Shown here in pieces: positions 1-6,280 of a stretch of DNA of 7,671 nucleotides (its first letter is position 1; each line of letters begins with the position of its first letter). A program made the translations under genes and the position numbers. Under the pieces are notes generated by a model. That model was not told the DNA's origin, ran no database searches, and saw nothing but the letters and a program-made list of their open reading frames with translations. The DNA is taken from positions 1 through 7,671 of the forward strand of contig CALDZS010000343.1 in NCBI GenBank assembly GCA_937944065.1, given 5' to 3'. Source of the stretch: an uncultured Amylibacter sp. (lineage in GTDB: Bacteria > Pseudomonadota > Alphaproteobacteria > Rhodobacterales > Rhodobacteraceae).

Positions 1-1
1 G

Positions 2-430
2 GCGGACGTAGTTATCGCCGCGAATTCGGCAGTGTTCATTCAAGCCTTCACGCGTATCGGTCTGATACCTGATGCAGGCGGTACCTATTGGTTGCCGCGT
101 CAAGTTGGGTTTTCGCGTGCCATGGGGGCAGCATTGTTCGCCGAACCAGTAACCGCACAGCAGGCGCAAGATTGGGGTATGATCTGGGAAGCTGTCGCAG
201 ACGACAATTTTGAAGAACATGTTCGCAACCGCGCGATGCATTTGGCAAAAGGCCCAACAGAGGCGTACCGGTACCTGAAAAAAGCACTGCGTTTGAGTTT
301 TGATCAGACGCTGGACGAACAGTTGATTTCAGAGGCGCATTTGCAAGGGCGCGCAGGAAAAACCTATGACTTCAACGAGGGTGTTATGGCATTCTTAGAA
401 AAGCGCGAAGCGAAATACGAAGGCCGCTAA
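2..430 (+). CDS. PaaG-like enoyl-CoA isomerase/hydratase (crotonase family), 5'-truncated by the window edge
   Basis: The reading frame is open from base 2, so the start lies outside the window and about 142 C-terminal residues are visible. They match the second half of the crotonase fold: a buried strand (ADVVIAA), then AFTRIGLIPDAGGTYWLPR, then the C-terminal helical part ending KREAKYEGR. The stretch DWGMIWEAV followed by a LAKGPTEAYRYLKKAL-type helix closely resembles E. coli PaaG, the ring-epoxide isomerase of phenylacetate degradation. The Gln-Pro-Glu that carries one catalytic Glu in true enoyl-CoA hydratases is Gln-Ala-Phe here, while the Asp of IPDAGG (bases 71-73) is kept. In PaaG-type enzymes this Asp is the main catalytic residue, so isomerase chemistry is more likely than hydration. 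The real substrate is unknown, and no other paa gene is visible. The internal GTG at base 32 is not the start, because coding similarity continues upstream of it. Confidence 0.9.
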   Translation, partial: ADVVIAANSAVFIQAFTRIGLIPDAGGTYWLPRQVGFSRAMGAALFAEPVTAQQAQDWGMIWEAVADDNFEEHVRNRAMHLAKGPTEAYRYLKKALRLSFDQTLDEQLISEAHLQGRAGKTYDFNEGVMAFLEKREAKYEGR

Positions 431-437
431 GACCCAA

Positions 438-470
438 AAAGGCCGCTCAGTGAGCGGCCTTTCTTTTATT
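438..470. terminator. Bidirectional rho-independent terminator between convergent paaG-like gene and gltA
   Basis: A perfect 12-bp inverted repeat, AAAGGCCGCTCA and TGAGCGGCCTTT, lies at 438-449 and 451-462 around a single central base. In RNA it would form a GC-rich stem with a short loop. On the + strand it is followed by TTTCTTTTATT, and on the - strand by TTTTTGGGTC, so it can stop transcription from both sides. It sits 7 bp after the stop of the paaG-like gene and 12 bp beyond the stop of gltA. Confidence 0.93.
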
Positions 471-474
471 CGGT

Positions 475-1809
475 TTATGCGTCTTTGTTGAACTTAAGAT
501 ATTTTTCGGTCGGAAGACGCTTTTCGATATCGACATACTCGCGGTCGACTGCGCCCTGGTACAATTGACGTGGGCGACCGATTTTTAGTTTCGGATCTGC
601 AATCATCTCTTTCCATTGTGAAATCCAACCAACAGTGCGCGACATAGCAAAAATTGGCGTGAACATCGATGTTGGGAAGCCCATCGCATCCAGAATGATG
701 CCTGAATAGAAATCCACATTCGGATACAATTTCTTTTCGATGAAATACGGGTCAGATAGGGCAATACGTTCAAGCTCTTTGGCAACCTGCAACGTCTTGT
801 TATCTTCAACTCCCATCAATTCCAAAACTTCGTCAGCGCTTTCCTTCATAACTTTGGCACGCGGGTCAAAGTTTTTGTAGACGCGGTGACCAAAGCCCAT
901 CAGGCGGAATGGATCAGACTTGTCTTTTGCGCGTGCTATATATTCAGGGATGCGGTCAACCGAACCGATTTCACGCAACATGTTCAAAGCCGCCTCATTG
1001 GCGCCACCATGTGCAGGGCCCCAAAGACAAGCGATACCAGCCGCGATACACGCAAACGGGTTGGCGCCCGAAGACCCAGCCAAACGTACGGTGGAGGTTG
1101 ACGCATTTTGCTCGTGGTCAGCGTGAAGCGTGAAAATACGATCCATGGCTTTAGCTAAAACTGGGTTCACAACATATTCTTCGGCGGGGTTGGCAAAACA
1201 CATGCGCAAGAAGTTGGACGCGTAGTCCAGATCATTCTGCGGATAAACAAACGGCTGTCCGATAGAATATTTGTAGGCATAGGCAGCGATCGTTGGAATT
1301 TTTGCTATCATACGGATCGATGCCAATTCGCGTTGATCCATGTCTGTGATGTCGGTGCTATCGTGATAAAAGGCAGACAATGCGCCAACCACGCCACACA
1401 TAATCGCCATGGGGTGCGCATCGCGACGGAAACCACGGAACAAATGGTTCATCTGGTCGTGTAGCATCGTGTGCGAGGTGATGCGATCTTCAAATTCTTG
1501 CAACTGCTCTTTAGCTGGCAAGTCACCATATAGCAGCAGGTAGCATGCTTCTAGATAATGGGATTTCTCGGCCAGTTGTTCGATGGAATAGCCGCGATAT
1601 TGTAGTTTTCCCAAACCGCCATCAATAAAGGTGATTGTACTGTCGCAGGCCGCAGTGGATGTGAAACCAGGGTCATATGTGAAAACACCACCATTTTTAT
1701 ATAGCGCTGTTATGTCAAGGACATCAGGCCCAGCTGATGGAGAGTAGATTGGCAAGTCCAGGGTTTTGTCACCAATAGTAAGTTTTGCAGTTGGGCTTTT
1801 GTCGGTCAT
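475..1809 (-). CDS. gltA: Citrate synthase
   Basis: This gene encodes a 444-residue citrate synthase, which condenses oxaloacetate with acetyl-CoA to start the TCA cycle in the cytoplasm. Family residues are all present: His229 in LHADHEQ, His267 in WGPAHGGANEA, His308 in the signature GFGHRVYKNFDPR, Arg317, and the catalytic Asp366 in NVDFYSG. The N-terminal extension of about 45 residues (AKLTIGDKTLDLPIY...) and the overall length fit the NADH-sensitive hexameric type II enzymes of Gram-negative bacteria, a family inference. I chose the ATG at 1807-1809 because AAGGAAA (1814-1820) precedes it at ribosome-binding distance and family members begin near this MTDKS sequence. An in-frame GTG at 1848 would add 13 unlikely residues and lies inside an operator-like palindrome. 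It is transcribed in the same direction as gltX, 108 bp downstream, probably from its own promoter, and ends at the shared terminator. Confidence 0.97.
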   Translation of the reverse strand: MTDKSPTAKLTIGDKTLDLPIYSPSAGPDVLDITALYKNGGVFTYDPGFTSTAACDSTITFIDGGLGKLQYRGYSIEQLAEKSHYLEACYLLLYGDLPAKEQLQEFEDRITSHTMLHDQMNHLFRGFRRDAHPMAIMCGVVGALSAFYHDSTDITDMDQRELASIRMIAKIPTIAAYAYKYSIGQPFVYPQNDLDYASNFLRMCFANPAEEYVVNPVLAKAMDRIFTLHADHEQNASTSTVRLAGSSGANPFACIAAGIACLWGPAHGGANEAALNMLREIGSVDRIPEYIARAKDKSDPFRLMGFGHRVYKNFDPRAKVMKESADEVLELMGVEDNKTLQVAKELERIALSDPYFIEKKLYPNVDFYSGIILDAMGFPTSMFTPIFAMSRTVGWISQWKEMIADPKLKIGRPRQLYQGAVDREYVDIEKRLPTEKYLKFNKDA

Positions 1810-1832
1810 ATGGTTTCCTTTTCGCATCCAAA

Positions 1833-1850
1833 ATGTGATCGATATCACAT
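1833..1850. promoter_or_regulatory. CRP-type palindromic operator upstream of gltA
   Basis: ATGTGAT-CGAT-ATCACAT is a perfect 7-bp inverted repeat around 4 bp. It contains TGTGA-N6-TCACA (1834-1849), the exact consensus core of CRP-family operators. It lies 23 to 41 bp upstream of the gltA start codon, between the SD and the A/T-rich candidate -10. A bound protein there would more easily block than assist transcription. The binding protein is unknown, since Rhodobacterales hold several CRP/FNR-family regulators. The palindrome is direct observation; its role is inferred. Confidence 0.55.
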
Positions 1851-1852
1851 CG

Positions 1853-1870
1853 ATAATTTATAATTTATAA
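1853..1870. repeat. 7-bp tandem repeat ATAATTT (2.6 copies)
   Basis: ATAATTT at 1853-1859 is repeated at 1860-1866 and continues as ATAA to 1870. It provides the A/T-rich -10 region of the presumed gltA promoter. It may simply be an easily melted tract and need not be a protein site. Confidence 0.6.
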
Positions 1871-1883
1871 GAGCATATCTCAA
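1857..1883 (-). promoter_or_regulatory. Candidate gltA promoter in A/T-rich spacer
   Basis: On the - strand, TTGAGA (1878-1883) and TATAAA (1857-1862) are separated by 15 bp, shorter than ideal. The -10 side lies in an A/T-rich tract (1853-1870), so the exact hexamer is ambiguous. A start site near 1850 would fall at the edge of the CRP-type palindrome and leave a leader of about 40 nt. The rest of the gltX-gltA gap shows no clear terminator for gltX. Confidence 0.35.
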
Positions 1884-1917
1884 AATACGTTATGCAGCAA
1901 TTTTCTCCACAGGAATG

Positions 1918-3336
1918 TTACTGCGGGTCTGTCACATCACGAATACGAGCAAGGCTCTCTTCTTTGCCGAGAATTGCCATCATACCAAAAGCAGATGGCG
2001 CATTGGCTTGTCCTGACAGGGCTGCCTTCAAAGGCATCCCGATTTTGCCAAGACCAATCTCCTGTGCGTCTGCAAAGGCGCGGCAGGCTTCTTCAATCTC
2101 TTCTGCGCTCCAGCTAACACCTGATAGCGTCGGGGTCAATTGTTTTAGTATACCATTGGATACTGAATCAAGTTTTTCCGCAGATTTCTCGTCCATCTCA
2201 ATAGGTCGGGTGACTAAATTGAACCGAGCTTTTTGCAAAACATCCCCCAACTTTTTGGATTTTTCACGACAAATGGGCAGCGCTTGTTCAACACGGTTCA
2301 AGGCGTCGTCAGTCAAGTCTTCGCCAATTTCCAGCGCGTAAGCTTTGATATCGGCGATCAGTTGATCATCCGAGGCTTCTTTGATGTGAAAGGCGGAGAC
2401 ACTGTCCAGTTTTTTGAAATCCAGCCGTGACGGGGATTTTCCCATACCATTAAAGTCAAACCATTCGATGGCCTGCTGGGTTGTAAACAGCTCGTCATTG
2501 CCGTGCGACCAACCAAGTCTGGTTAGGTAATTTCTCATTGCTGCTGGCATGTATCCCAGGGCAGCATATTCATGCACACCAGTTGCGCCGTGGCGTTTTG
2601 ACAGTTTCTTACCGTCTTCTCCGTGGATCAGCGGGATATGTGCAAACACGGGTATGTCCCACCCCATGGCGGTATAGATCAACGACTGACGTCCCGCATT
2701 GATCAAGTGATCGTCGCCTCGAATAATGTGGGTGACGCCCATATCGTGATCATCGACGACAACCGCTAACATGTAAGTTGGTGTCCCGTCGGACCGCAGA
2801 AGGATCAGGTCATCAAATGTTGTTGCGGCCCAAGACACTTTCTTTTGCACCGCGTCTTTAATCGCGACGCCGCCTTCACGCGGGGTGCGCAGGCGGATTA
2901 CATAAGGGGCATCGGGATGATCAGATGGATTTGCATCGCGCCAAGGGCTTTGGAATGGCAAGGGGTTTTTGTCTAATTCGGCTTGCACACGATATGCCGC
3001 AATCTCTTGTGTCGTAGAGAAACATTTATAAGCGTGACCACTGTCCACCAATTGGTGCGCAACCTCTGCATGCCGATCCGCACGGGAAAACTGACTGATA
3101 GGCTCTGCGTCCCAATCAAGACCCAGCCAAGTCAGACCTTTGATCAAAGCTTCGGTTGCCGCATCGGTAGAGCGTTCGCGATCCGTGTCTTCAATCCGCA
3201 GCAAAAACGTACCGCCTTTGGCGCGTGCATAAAGCCAGTTGAACAATGCCGTGCGCGCGCCACCAATATGCAAATAACCAGTGGGGGACGGGGCAAAGCG
3301 TGTGACGACAGGACGATCTGTAGCGGTATCAGACAT
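1918..3336 (-). CDS. gltX: Glutamyl-tRNA synthetase (class I)
   Basis: This gene encodes a 472-residue class I aminoacyl-tRNA synthetase that charges tRNA-Glu with glutamate. The N-terminal catalytic domain shows RFAPSPTGYLHIGGARTALF with the HIGH-type motif HIGG (residues 23-26), the RIEDTDRERS stretch (48-56), and the KMSKS-type loop KLSKR (244-248). The C-terminal third is the helical anticodon-binding part. Residues 105-125 (CFSTTQEIAAYRVQ) replace the zinc-binding cysteine cluster found in E. coli GluRS, so no zinc site is expected. Alphaproteobacteria often carry two gltX paralogues and usually make Gln-tRNA through GatCAB, so this enzyme may also charge tRNA-Gln; that cannot be settled here. 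The ATG at 3334-3336 is chosen because GGAGA (3347-3351) precedes it by 10 nt and the MSDTATDRPVVTRFAPS sequence fits the family. An in-frame TTG at 3402 would add 22 implausible residues. Confidence 0.96.
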   Translation of the reverse strand: MSDTATDRPVVTRFAPSPTGYLHIGGARTALFNWLYARAKGGTFLLRIEDTDRERSTDAATEALIKGLTWLGLDWDAEPISQFSRADRHAEVAHQLVDSGHAYKCFSTTQEIAAYRVQAELDKNPLPFQSPWRDANPSDHPDAPYVIRLRTPREGGVAIKDAVQKKVSWAATTFDDLILLRSDGTPTYMLAVVVDDHDMGVTHIIRGDDHLINAGRQSLIYTAMGWDIPVFAHIPLIHGEDGKKLSKRHGATGVHEYAALGYMPAAMRNYLTRLGWSHGNDELFTTQQAIEWFDFNGMGKSPSRLDFKKLDSVSAFHIKEASDDQLIADIKAYALEIGEDLTDDALNRVEQALPICREKSKKLGDVLQKARFNLVTRPIEMDEKSAEKLDSVSNGILKQLTPTLSGVSWSAEEIEEACRAFADAQEIGLGKIGMPLKAALSGQANAPSAFGMMAILGKEESLARIRDVTDPQ

Positions 3337-3402
3337 GAAATTAACGTCTCCGTAACTATGAGTTGAAACAGTGAGACCTGTCTTTAGGCAACAAACTGAC
3401 AA
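3337..3402. promoter_or_regulatory. Divergent gltX/comEC intergenic control region
   Basis: These 66 bp must hold the start signals for both gltX (-) and comEC (+) unless promoters lie inside the genes. Toward comEC, TTGAAA (3363-3368) and TAGGCA (3385-3390) are 16 bp apart; the -10 is poor and would give a leader of only a few nucleotides. Toward gltX, AAGACA and CATAGT (3355-3360) are 18 bp apart, also weak. TTAA-N7-GTAA at 3341-3355 differs from the CtrA box by one base and spans the gltX SD. No hairpin or strong promoter stands out. Confidence 0.35.
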
Positions 3403-5490
3403 GTGACAAGCAACTTGATCTGGACACGCATCACCGAAGAACTGGCCATTGCACGCACGCGTGCCCTGTTATGGTGCCCTGTATTCTTAGCCTTTGGCAT
3501 ATTCCTATTCTTCAACATGAAATCTGAACCCAGCAAGGGCATGCTGATTTCCATATTTGCGTCAGCGATCGCCCTGTTGTTTCTGGGTCATGGCGCGAGC
3601 AATCGCACACAATCTTTGCTTTGGATAACTGCGGTGATTAGTCTGGGTTTTTCGGTGGCAGGCATGCGCACCCATACGGTCGCCGCACCCGTTCTGGGGT
3701 GGCATTATTATGGTGTGGTTGAAGGGCGGATCATTGGAATTGATAGATCAGGATCCAACAAACCGCGCTTGACGCTAGACCAAGTGAAAATGGGCAAAAT
3801 CTCTCAACGTCGAACGCCAACTCGGGTGCGGATATCGTTGCATGCAAAAGGTGACACATATCTGCCCAAACCCAATGACCTGATCCGTGTCACAGCGAAT
3901 ATGAACAAGCCAGGCGGGCCGGTTGAACCCAGTGGGTTTGATTTTCAACGCTATTCGTGGTTTCGCGGTCTCGGCGCAGTGGGATATTCGCGCAAGCCAG
4001 TTGAACTGATAACAACAGCACCTGTGGCAGATTTTAATGCGTGGGTGTTTCGTATTCGCATTGCAATCTCAGCGCAAATTAAAGCAGGCGTTGGCGGGCA
4101 GGCGGGTGCGTTTGCTGCGGCGATTTTGACGGGCGATAGATCGGATGTTGATCCGAGTAATCTGACTGCACTTCGCCAATCAAATTTGGCACATTTGTTG
4201 GCCATTTCCGGGCTACATATGGGGTTGCTGACAGGTGTTGTGTTAGCGGCTGTACGCAGTGCGGGTGCCTTAATTCCCCGCGTTGCATTACGAGCGCCGA
4301 TCAAAAAATGGGCAGCCATCATCGCATGCTTTGCTGGCCTGTGTTATTTGATTTTATCTGGTGCCAGCACTGCGACCCAACGTGCGTTCATTATGGTCGC
4401 CATGATGTTGGGTGCAATCTTGTTGGACCGCCCCGCATTATCTCTGCGCGCAGTTGCCATGGCAGCAATAATCATTCTAACGCTTTGGCCTGAAAACCTA
4501 TTGCAACCAGGGTTTCAGATGTCTTTTGCCGCGACCATTGCGTTAATTGTCACCTTCCAAGGTTTAAAAGACCTGCCGTTGCTTGCAATTATGCGCACCG
4601 GCCGACTGCGATATGCACAATGGTTCTTTGCGCTTTTGGTCTCCTCTTTTGTCGCAGGTGCAGCCACGGCACCGTTCGCGGCCTATCACTTTAATCAAGT
4701 TGCACATTACGGTTTACTGGCCAACATTATCTCGGTTCCCGTGATGGGATTGGTTGTAATGCCAATGGCGGTGTTGGCGGGAGTGCTGTATCCGATCGGT
4801 CTGGATTGGTTGGCCTTTTGGGCAATGGGATTGGGTATCGACTGGATATTGTGGGTCGCAAACACCGTATCTGGATGGAATGGAGCGATCAGCCGCGTAC
4901 CTAACGCACCAGCGGTTTCATTGTTTCTAATCGCCATTGGCGGCGTGATCTTTGCCTTAATGACTGTCCCAATGCGCAAGGTCTCGGTTTGTCTATGGAT
5001 CGTGGGTCTGGTCAGTTGGACATGGGCTGACCGCCCTATGGTGCTGGTGTCCCAAGATGGGCGTCTGGTCGGCATTAATTCCGCGCAAGGGCGCGTGTTA
5101 AACCGTTCAAAGGGCAGTGGATTCGCTGCGCGAAATTGGTTGGAAAATGACGGTGATCTAAGGTCACAAAAGTCGGCGGCACTCAATCTTGGTAATCACA
5201 TGACAGTGATGGATGGACCACAGATTGTGGAATATGCGTGGAACACCAAAATGACTGACGATGAATTGGCGACACTTTGTTCCAAGGCGGATTTGGTTTT
5301 AGCGCCAAAGTGGGAAGGAGATGCTCCGCTTAATTGCCAAGTGTTCGGGTTGGAACAGTTTTATGACACGGGCGCAATTTCGATCGATTTGAAAAATGGA
5401 GCCTTACATATAAAATCCGCTCGTCATTTTCATGGCAAGCGGATTTGGAATTCTCATGCGCGCAGGCGGTTGCGCAAGAAAAAAGACTAA
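3403..5490 (+). CDS. comEC: ComEC/Rec2-family DNA-uptake channel protein
   Basis: This 695-residue inner-membrane protein of the ComEC/Rec2 family is the channel that carries single-stranded DNA into the cytoplasm in natural competence; in Rhodobacter capsulatus, ComEC is needed to receive gene transfer agent DNA. Hydrophobic segments near residues 22-36, 48-60 and 72-88 precede a soluble OB-fold-like region (about 95-205, with the PGGPVEPSGFDFQRY motif at 170-184). The Competence domain follows: LLAISGLHMG (265-274), TATQRAF around Arg327, GFQMSFAAT (370-378), then several membrane segments to about residue 545. The C-terminal 150 residues are soluble and lack the HxHxDH metal site of the metallo-beta-lactamase domain found in long ComEC proteins. 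The end is very basic (RRRLRKKKD). The start is GTG at 3403, because an in-frame TGA lies just upstream at 3397; only a poor SD (TTAGG) is present. It converges on lexA with a 4-bp overlap. Confidence 0.93.
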   Translation: MTSNLIWTRITEELAIARTRALLWCPVFLAFGIFLFFNMKSEPSKGMLISIFASAIALLFLGHGASNRTQSLLWITAVISLGFSVAGMRTHTVAAPVLGWHYYGVVEGRIIGIDRSGSNKPRLTLDQVKMGKISQRRTPTRVRISLHAKGDTYLPKPNDLIRVTANMNKPGGPVEPSGFDFQRYSWFRGLGAVGYSRKPVELITTAPVADFNAWVFRIRIAISAQIKAGVGGQAGAFAAAILTGDRSDVDPSNLTALRQSNLAHLLAISGLHMGLLTGVVLAAVRSAGALIPRVALRAPIKKWAAIIACFAGLCYLILSGASTATQRAFIMVAMMLGAILLDRPALSLRAVAMAAIIILTLWPENLLQPGFQMSFAATIALIVTFQGLKDLPLLAIMRTGRLRYAQWFFALLVSSFVAGAATAPFAAYHFNQVAHYGLLANIISVPVMGLVVMPMAVLAGVLYPIGLDWLAFWAMGLGIDWILWVANTVSGWNGAISRVPNAPAVSLFLIAIGGVIFALMTVPMRKVSVCLWIVGLVSWTWADRPMVLVSQDGRLVGINSAQGRVLNRSKGSGFAARNWLENDGDLRSQKSAALNLGNHMTVMDGPQIVEYAWNTKMTDDELATLCSKADLVLAPKWEGDAPLNCQVFGLEQFYDTGAISIDLKNGALHIKSARHFHGKRIWNSHARRRLRKKKD

Positions 5491-6173
5491 TACGTGCGGA
5501 TCAAACCAACCAGCTTACCTTGGATCTTCACCTGATCATCGCGGTAAACACGCGTTTCATAGGCTGGATTTGCAGCCTCTAACGCGATCACAGACCCACG
5601 TTTACGAAGACGCTTCAAGGTGGCTTCCTGATCCTCGACCAAGGCGACAACGATTTCACCATTATCAGCATCGCTTTGTTCATTAATAACGACGATGTCA
5701 CCATTATTAATGCCAGCCTCGATCATCGAGTCGCCTTTGACTTCTAGCGCATAGTGGCGCCCTGCATTTTTCAACATGTCACTTGGAACAGAAACATTGT
5801 TAGAAACTTGCTGGATCGCTTCGATCGGCGTACCCGCTGCGATACGTCCCATAACTGGCAAGTTCATGGCATGAACGGCCTCGATTGGTAATGCGGCGGC
5901 AGGGGGCAAAGAGGCGCTGCCTTGAATAACACGAGGCGTAAAGCCACCACCATCCATGCTTTCGGGTAATCGTACAATTTCAATGGCACGTGCGCGATGG
6001 GGCAGGCGACGGATAAATCCGCGTTCTTCCAATGCTGTAATCAAGCGATGAATGCCAGACTTGGACCGCAGATCAAGTGCTTCTTTCATTTCGTCGAAAC
6101 TGGGCGGAACGCCATCTTTTTTCAGCCGAGAATGTATGAATTCAAGTAAATCAAGTTGTTTGCGCGTCAGCAT
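5487..6173 (-). CDS. lexA: LexA repressor (SOS regulator, self-cleaving)
   Basis: This gene encodes a 228-residue LexA. The N-terminal winged helix-turn-helix (residues 1-65, MLTRKQLDLLEFIH... with the SKSGIHRLITALEERGFI recognition region) binds operator DNA. A linker of about 40 residues, longer than in E. coli LexA and common in Alphaproteobacteria, leads to the S24-type self-cleavage domain. The scissile Ala113-Gly114 in GRIAAGTP, the nucleophile Ser149 in KGDSMIEAG and the general base Lys187 in EATLKRL are all present, so RecA-stimulated autocleavage should be intact. The ATG at 6171-6173 has GAGGT (6181-6185) 7 nt upstream. Its own promoter carries a LexA box, so autoregulation is expected. 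It lies downstream of moaC-moeA on the same strand but 155 bp away. Its TAG stop interlocks with the TAA of comEC, leaving no room for a terminator between the genes. Confidence 0.97.
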   Translation of the reverse strand: MLTRKQLDLLEFIHSRLKKDGVPPSFDEMKEALDLRSKSGIHRLITALEERGFIRRLPHRARAIEIVRLPESMDGGGFTPRVIQGSASLPPAAALPIEAVHAMNLPVMGRIAAGTPIEAIQQVSNNVSVPSDMLKNAGRHYALEVKGDSMIEAGINNGDIVVINEQSDADNGEIVVALVEDQEATLKRLRKRGSVIALEAANPAYETRVYRDDQVKIQGKLVGLIRTY

Positions 6174-6190
6174 AATCTATACCTCACCCT

Positions 6191-6216
6191 GTTATGTATA
6201 CGTTATGTTCCTGTTC
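6191..6216. repeat. 11-bp-periodic GTTA/GTTA/GTTC array in the lexA leader
   Basis: GTTATGT occurs at 6191-6197 and again at 6202-6208, exactly 11 bp later, and GTTC follows at 6213 after another 11 bp. The pattern GTTA-N7-GTTA-N7-GTTC has the spacing of the LexA box GTTC-N7-GTTC and lies in the presumed lexA leader next to the perfect box. It may be a second, weaker LexA operator. The repeat is seen directly; the function is inferred. Confidence 0.5.
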
Positions 6217-6231
6217 GTTCTATCCATGTTC
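6217..6231. promoter_or_regulatory. LexA operator (SOS box, alphaproteobacterial type)
   Basis: GTTC-TATCCAT-GTTC is a perfect match to GTTC-N7-GTTC, the direct-repeat LexA motif known in Rhodobacter and other Alphaproteobacteria. It covers the -10 and part of the spacer of the lexA promoter. Binding there would block RNA polymerase and give negative autoregulation that is relieved on DNA damage. Confidence 0.85.
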
Positions 6232-6245
6232 TTGTTTTGTGTCAA
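6217..6245 (-). promoter_or_regulatory. lexA sigma-70-type promoter
   Basis: Reading on the - strand, TTGACA (6240-6245, perfect) is followed by a 17-bp spacer and TAGAAC (6217-6222, four of six consensus bases). Transcription would start near 6210, giving a leader of about 37 nt with the SD GAGGT before the lexA ATG. The LexA box overlaps the spacer and the -10, as expected for repression. Confidence 0.75.
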
Positions 6246-6251
6246 GAAAAC

Positions 6252-6266
6252 TTAACGCAACCTTAA
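6252..6266. promoter_or_regulatory. CtrA-type box upstream of lexA
   Basis: TTAA-CGCAACC-TTAA is a perfect TTAA-N7-TTAA, the full consensus for the response regulator CtrA in Alphaproteobacteria. I found no other perfect copy in the window. It begins 6 bp upstream of the lexA -35, a position suited to activation. The motif is direct observation; CtrA binding is inferred. Confidence 0.55.
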
Positions 6267-6280
6267 ACCATGGGACAGCG

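Noticed and set aside
48..287. 79-codon open frame antisense to the paaG-like gene
   Set aside because: Opposite a clear crotonase coding frame and without any protein signature.
1810..1848. Upstream in-frame GTG start for gltA adding 13 residues
   Set aside because: The extension is not citrate-synthase-like, lacks an SD and would place the start inside the palindrome; the ATG at 1809 has a good SD.
1892..2341. 149-codon open frame antisense to gltX
   Set aside because: It lies wholly opposite a well-supported gltX, has no recognisable domain, and is serine- and isoleucine-rich as expected from a shadow frame.
3337..3402. Upstream in-frame TTG start for gltX adding 22 residues
   Set aside because: It would fill the whole divergent gap up to comEC, has no family similarity, and the ATG at 3336 has GGAGA upstream.
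4707..5186. 159-codon open frame antisense to comEC
   Set aside because: Shadow of the comEC membrane region; no domain, no SD evidence and atypical composition.
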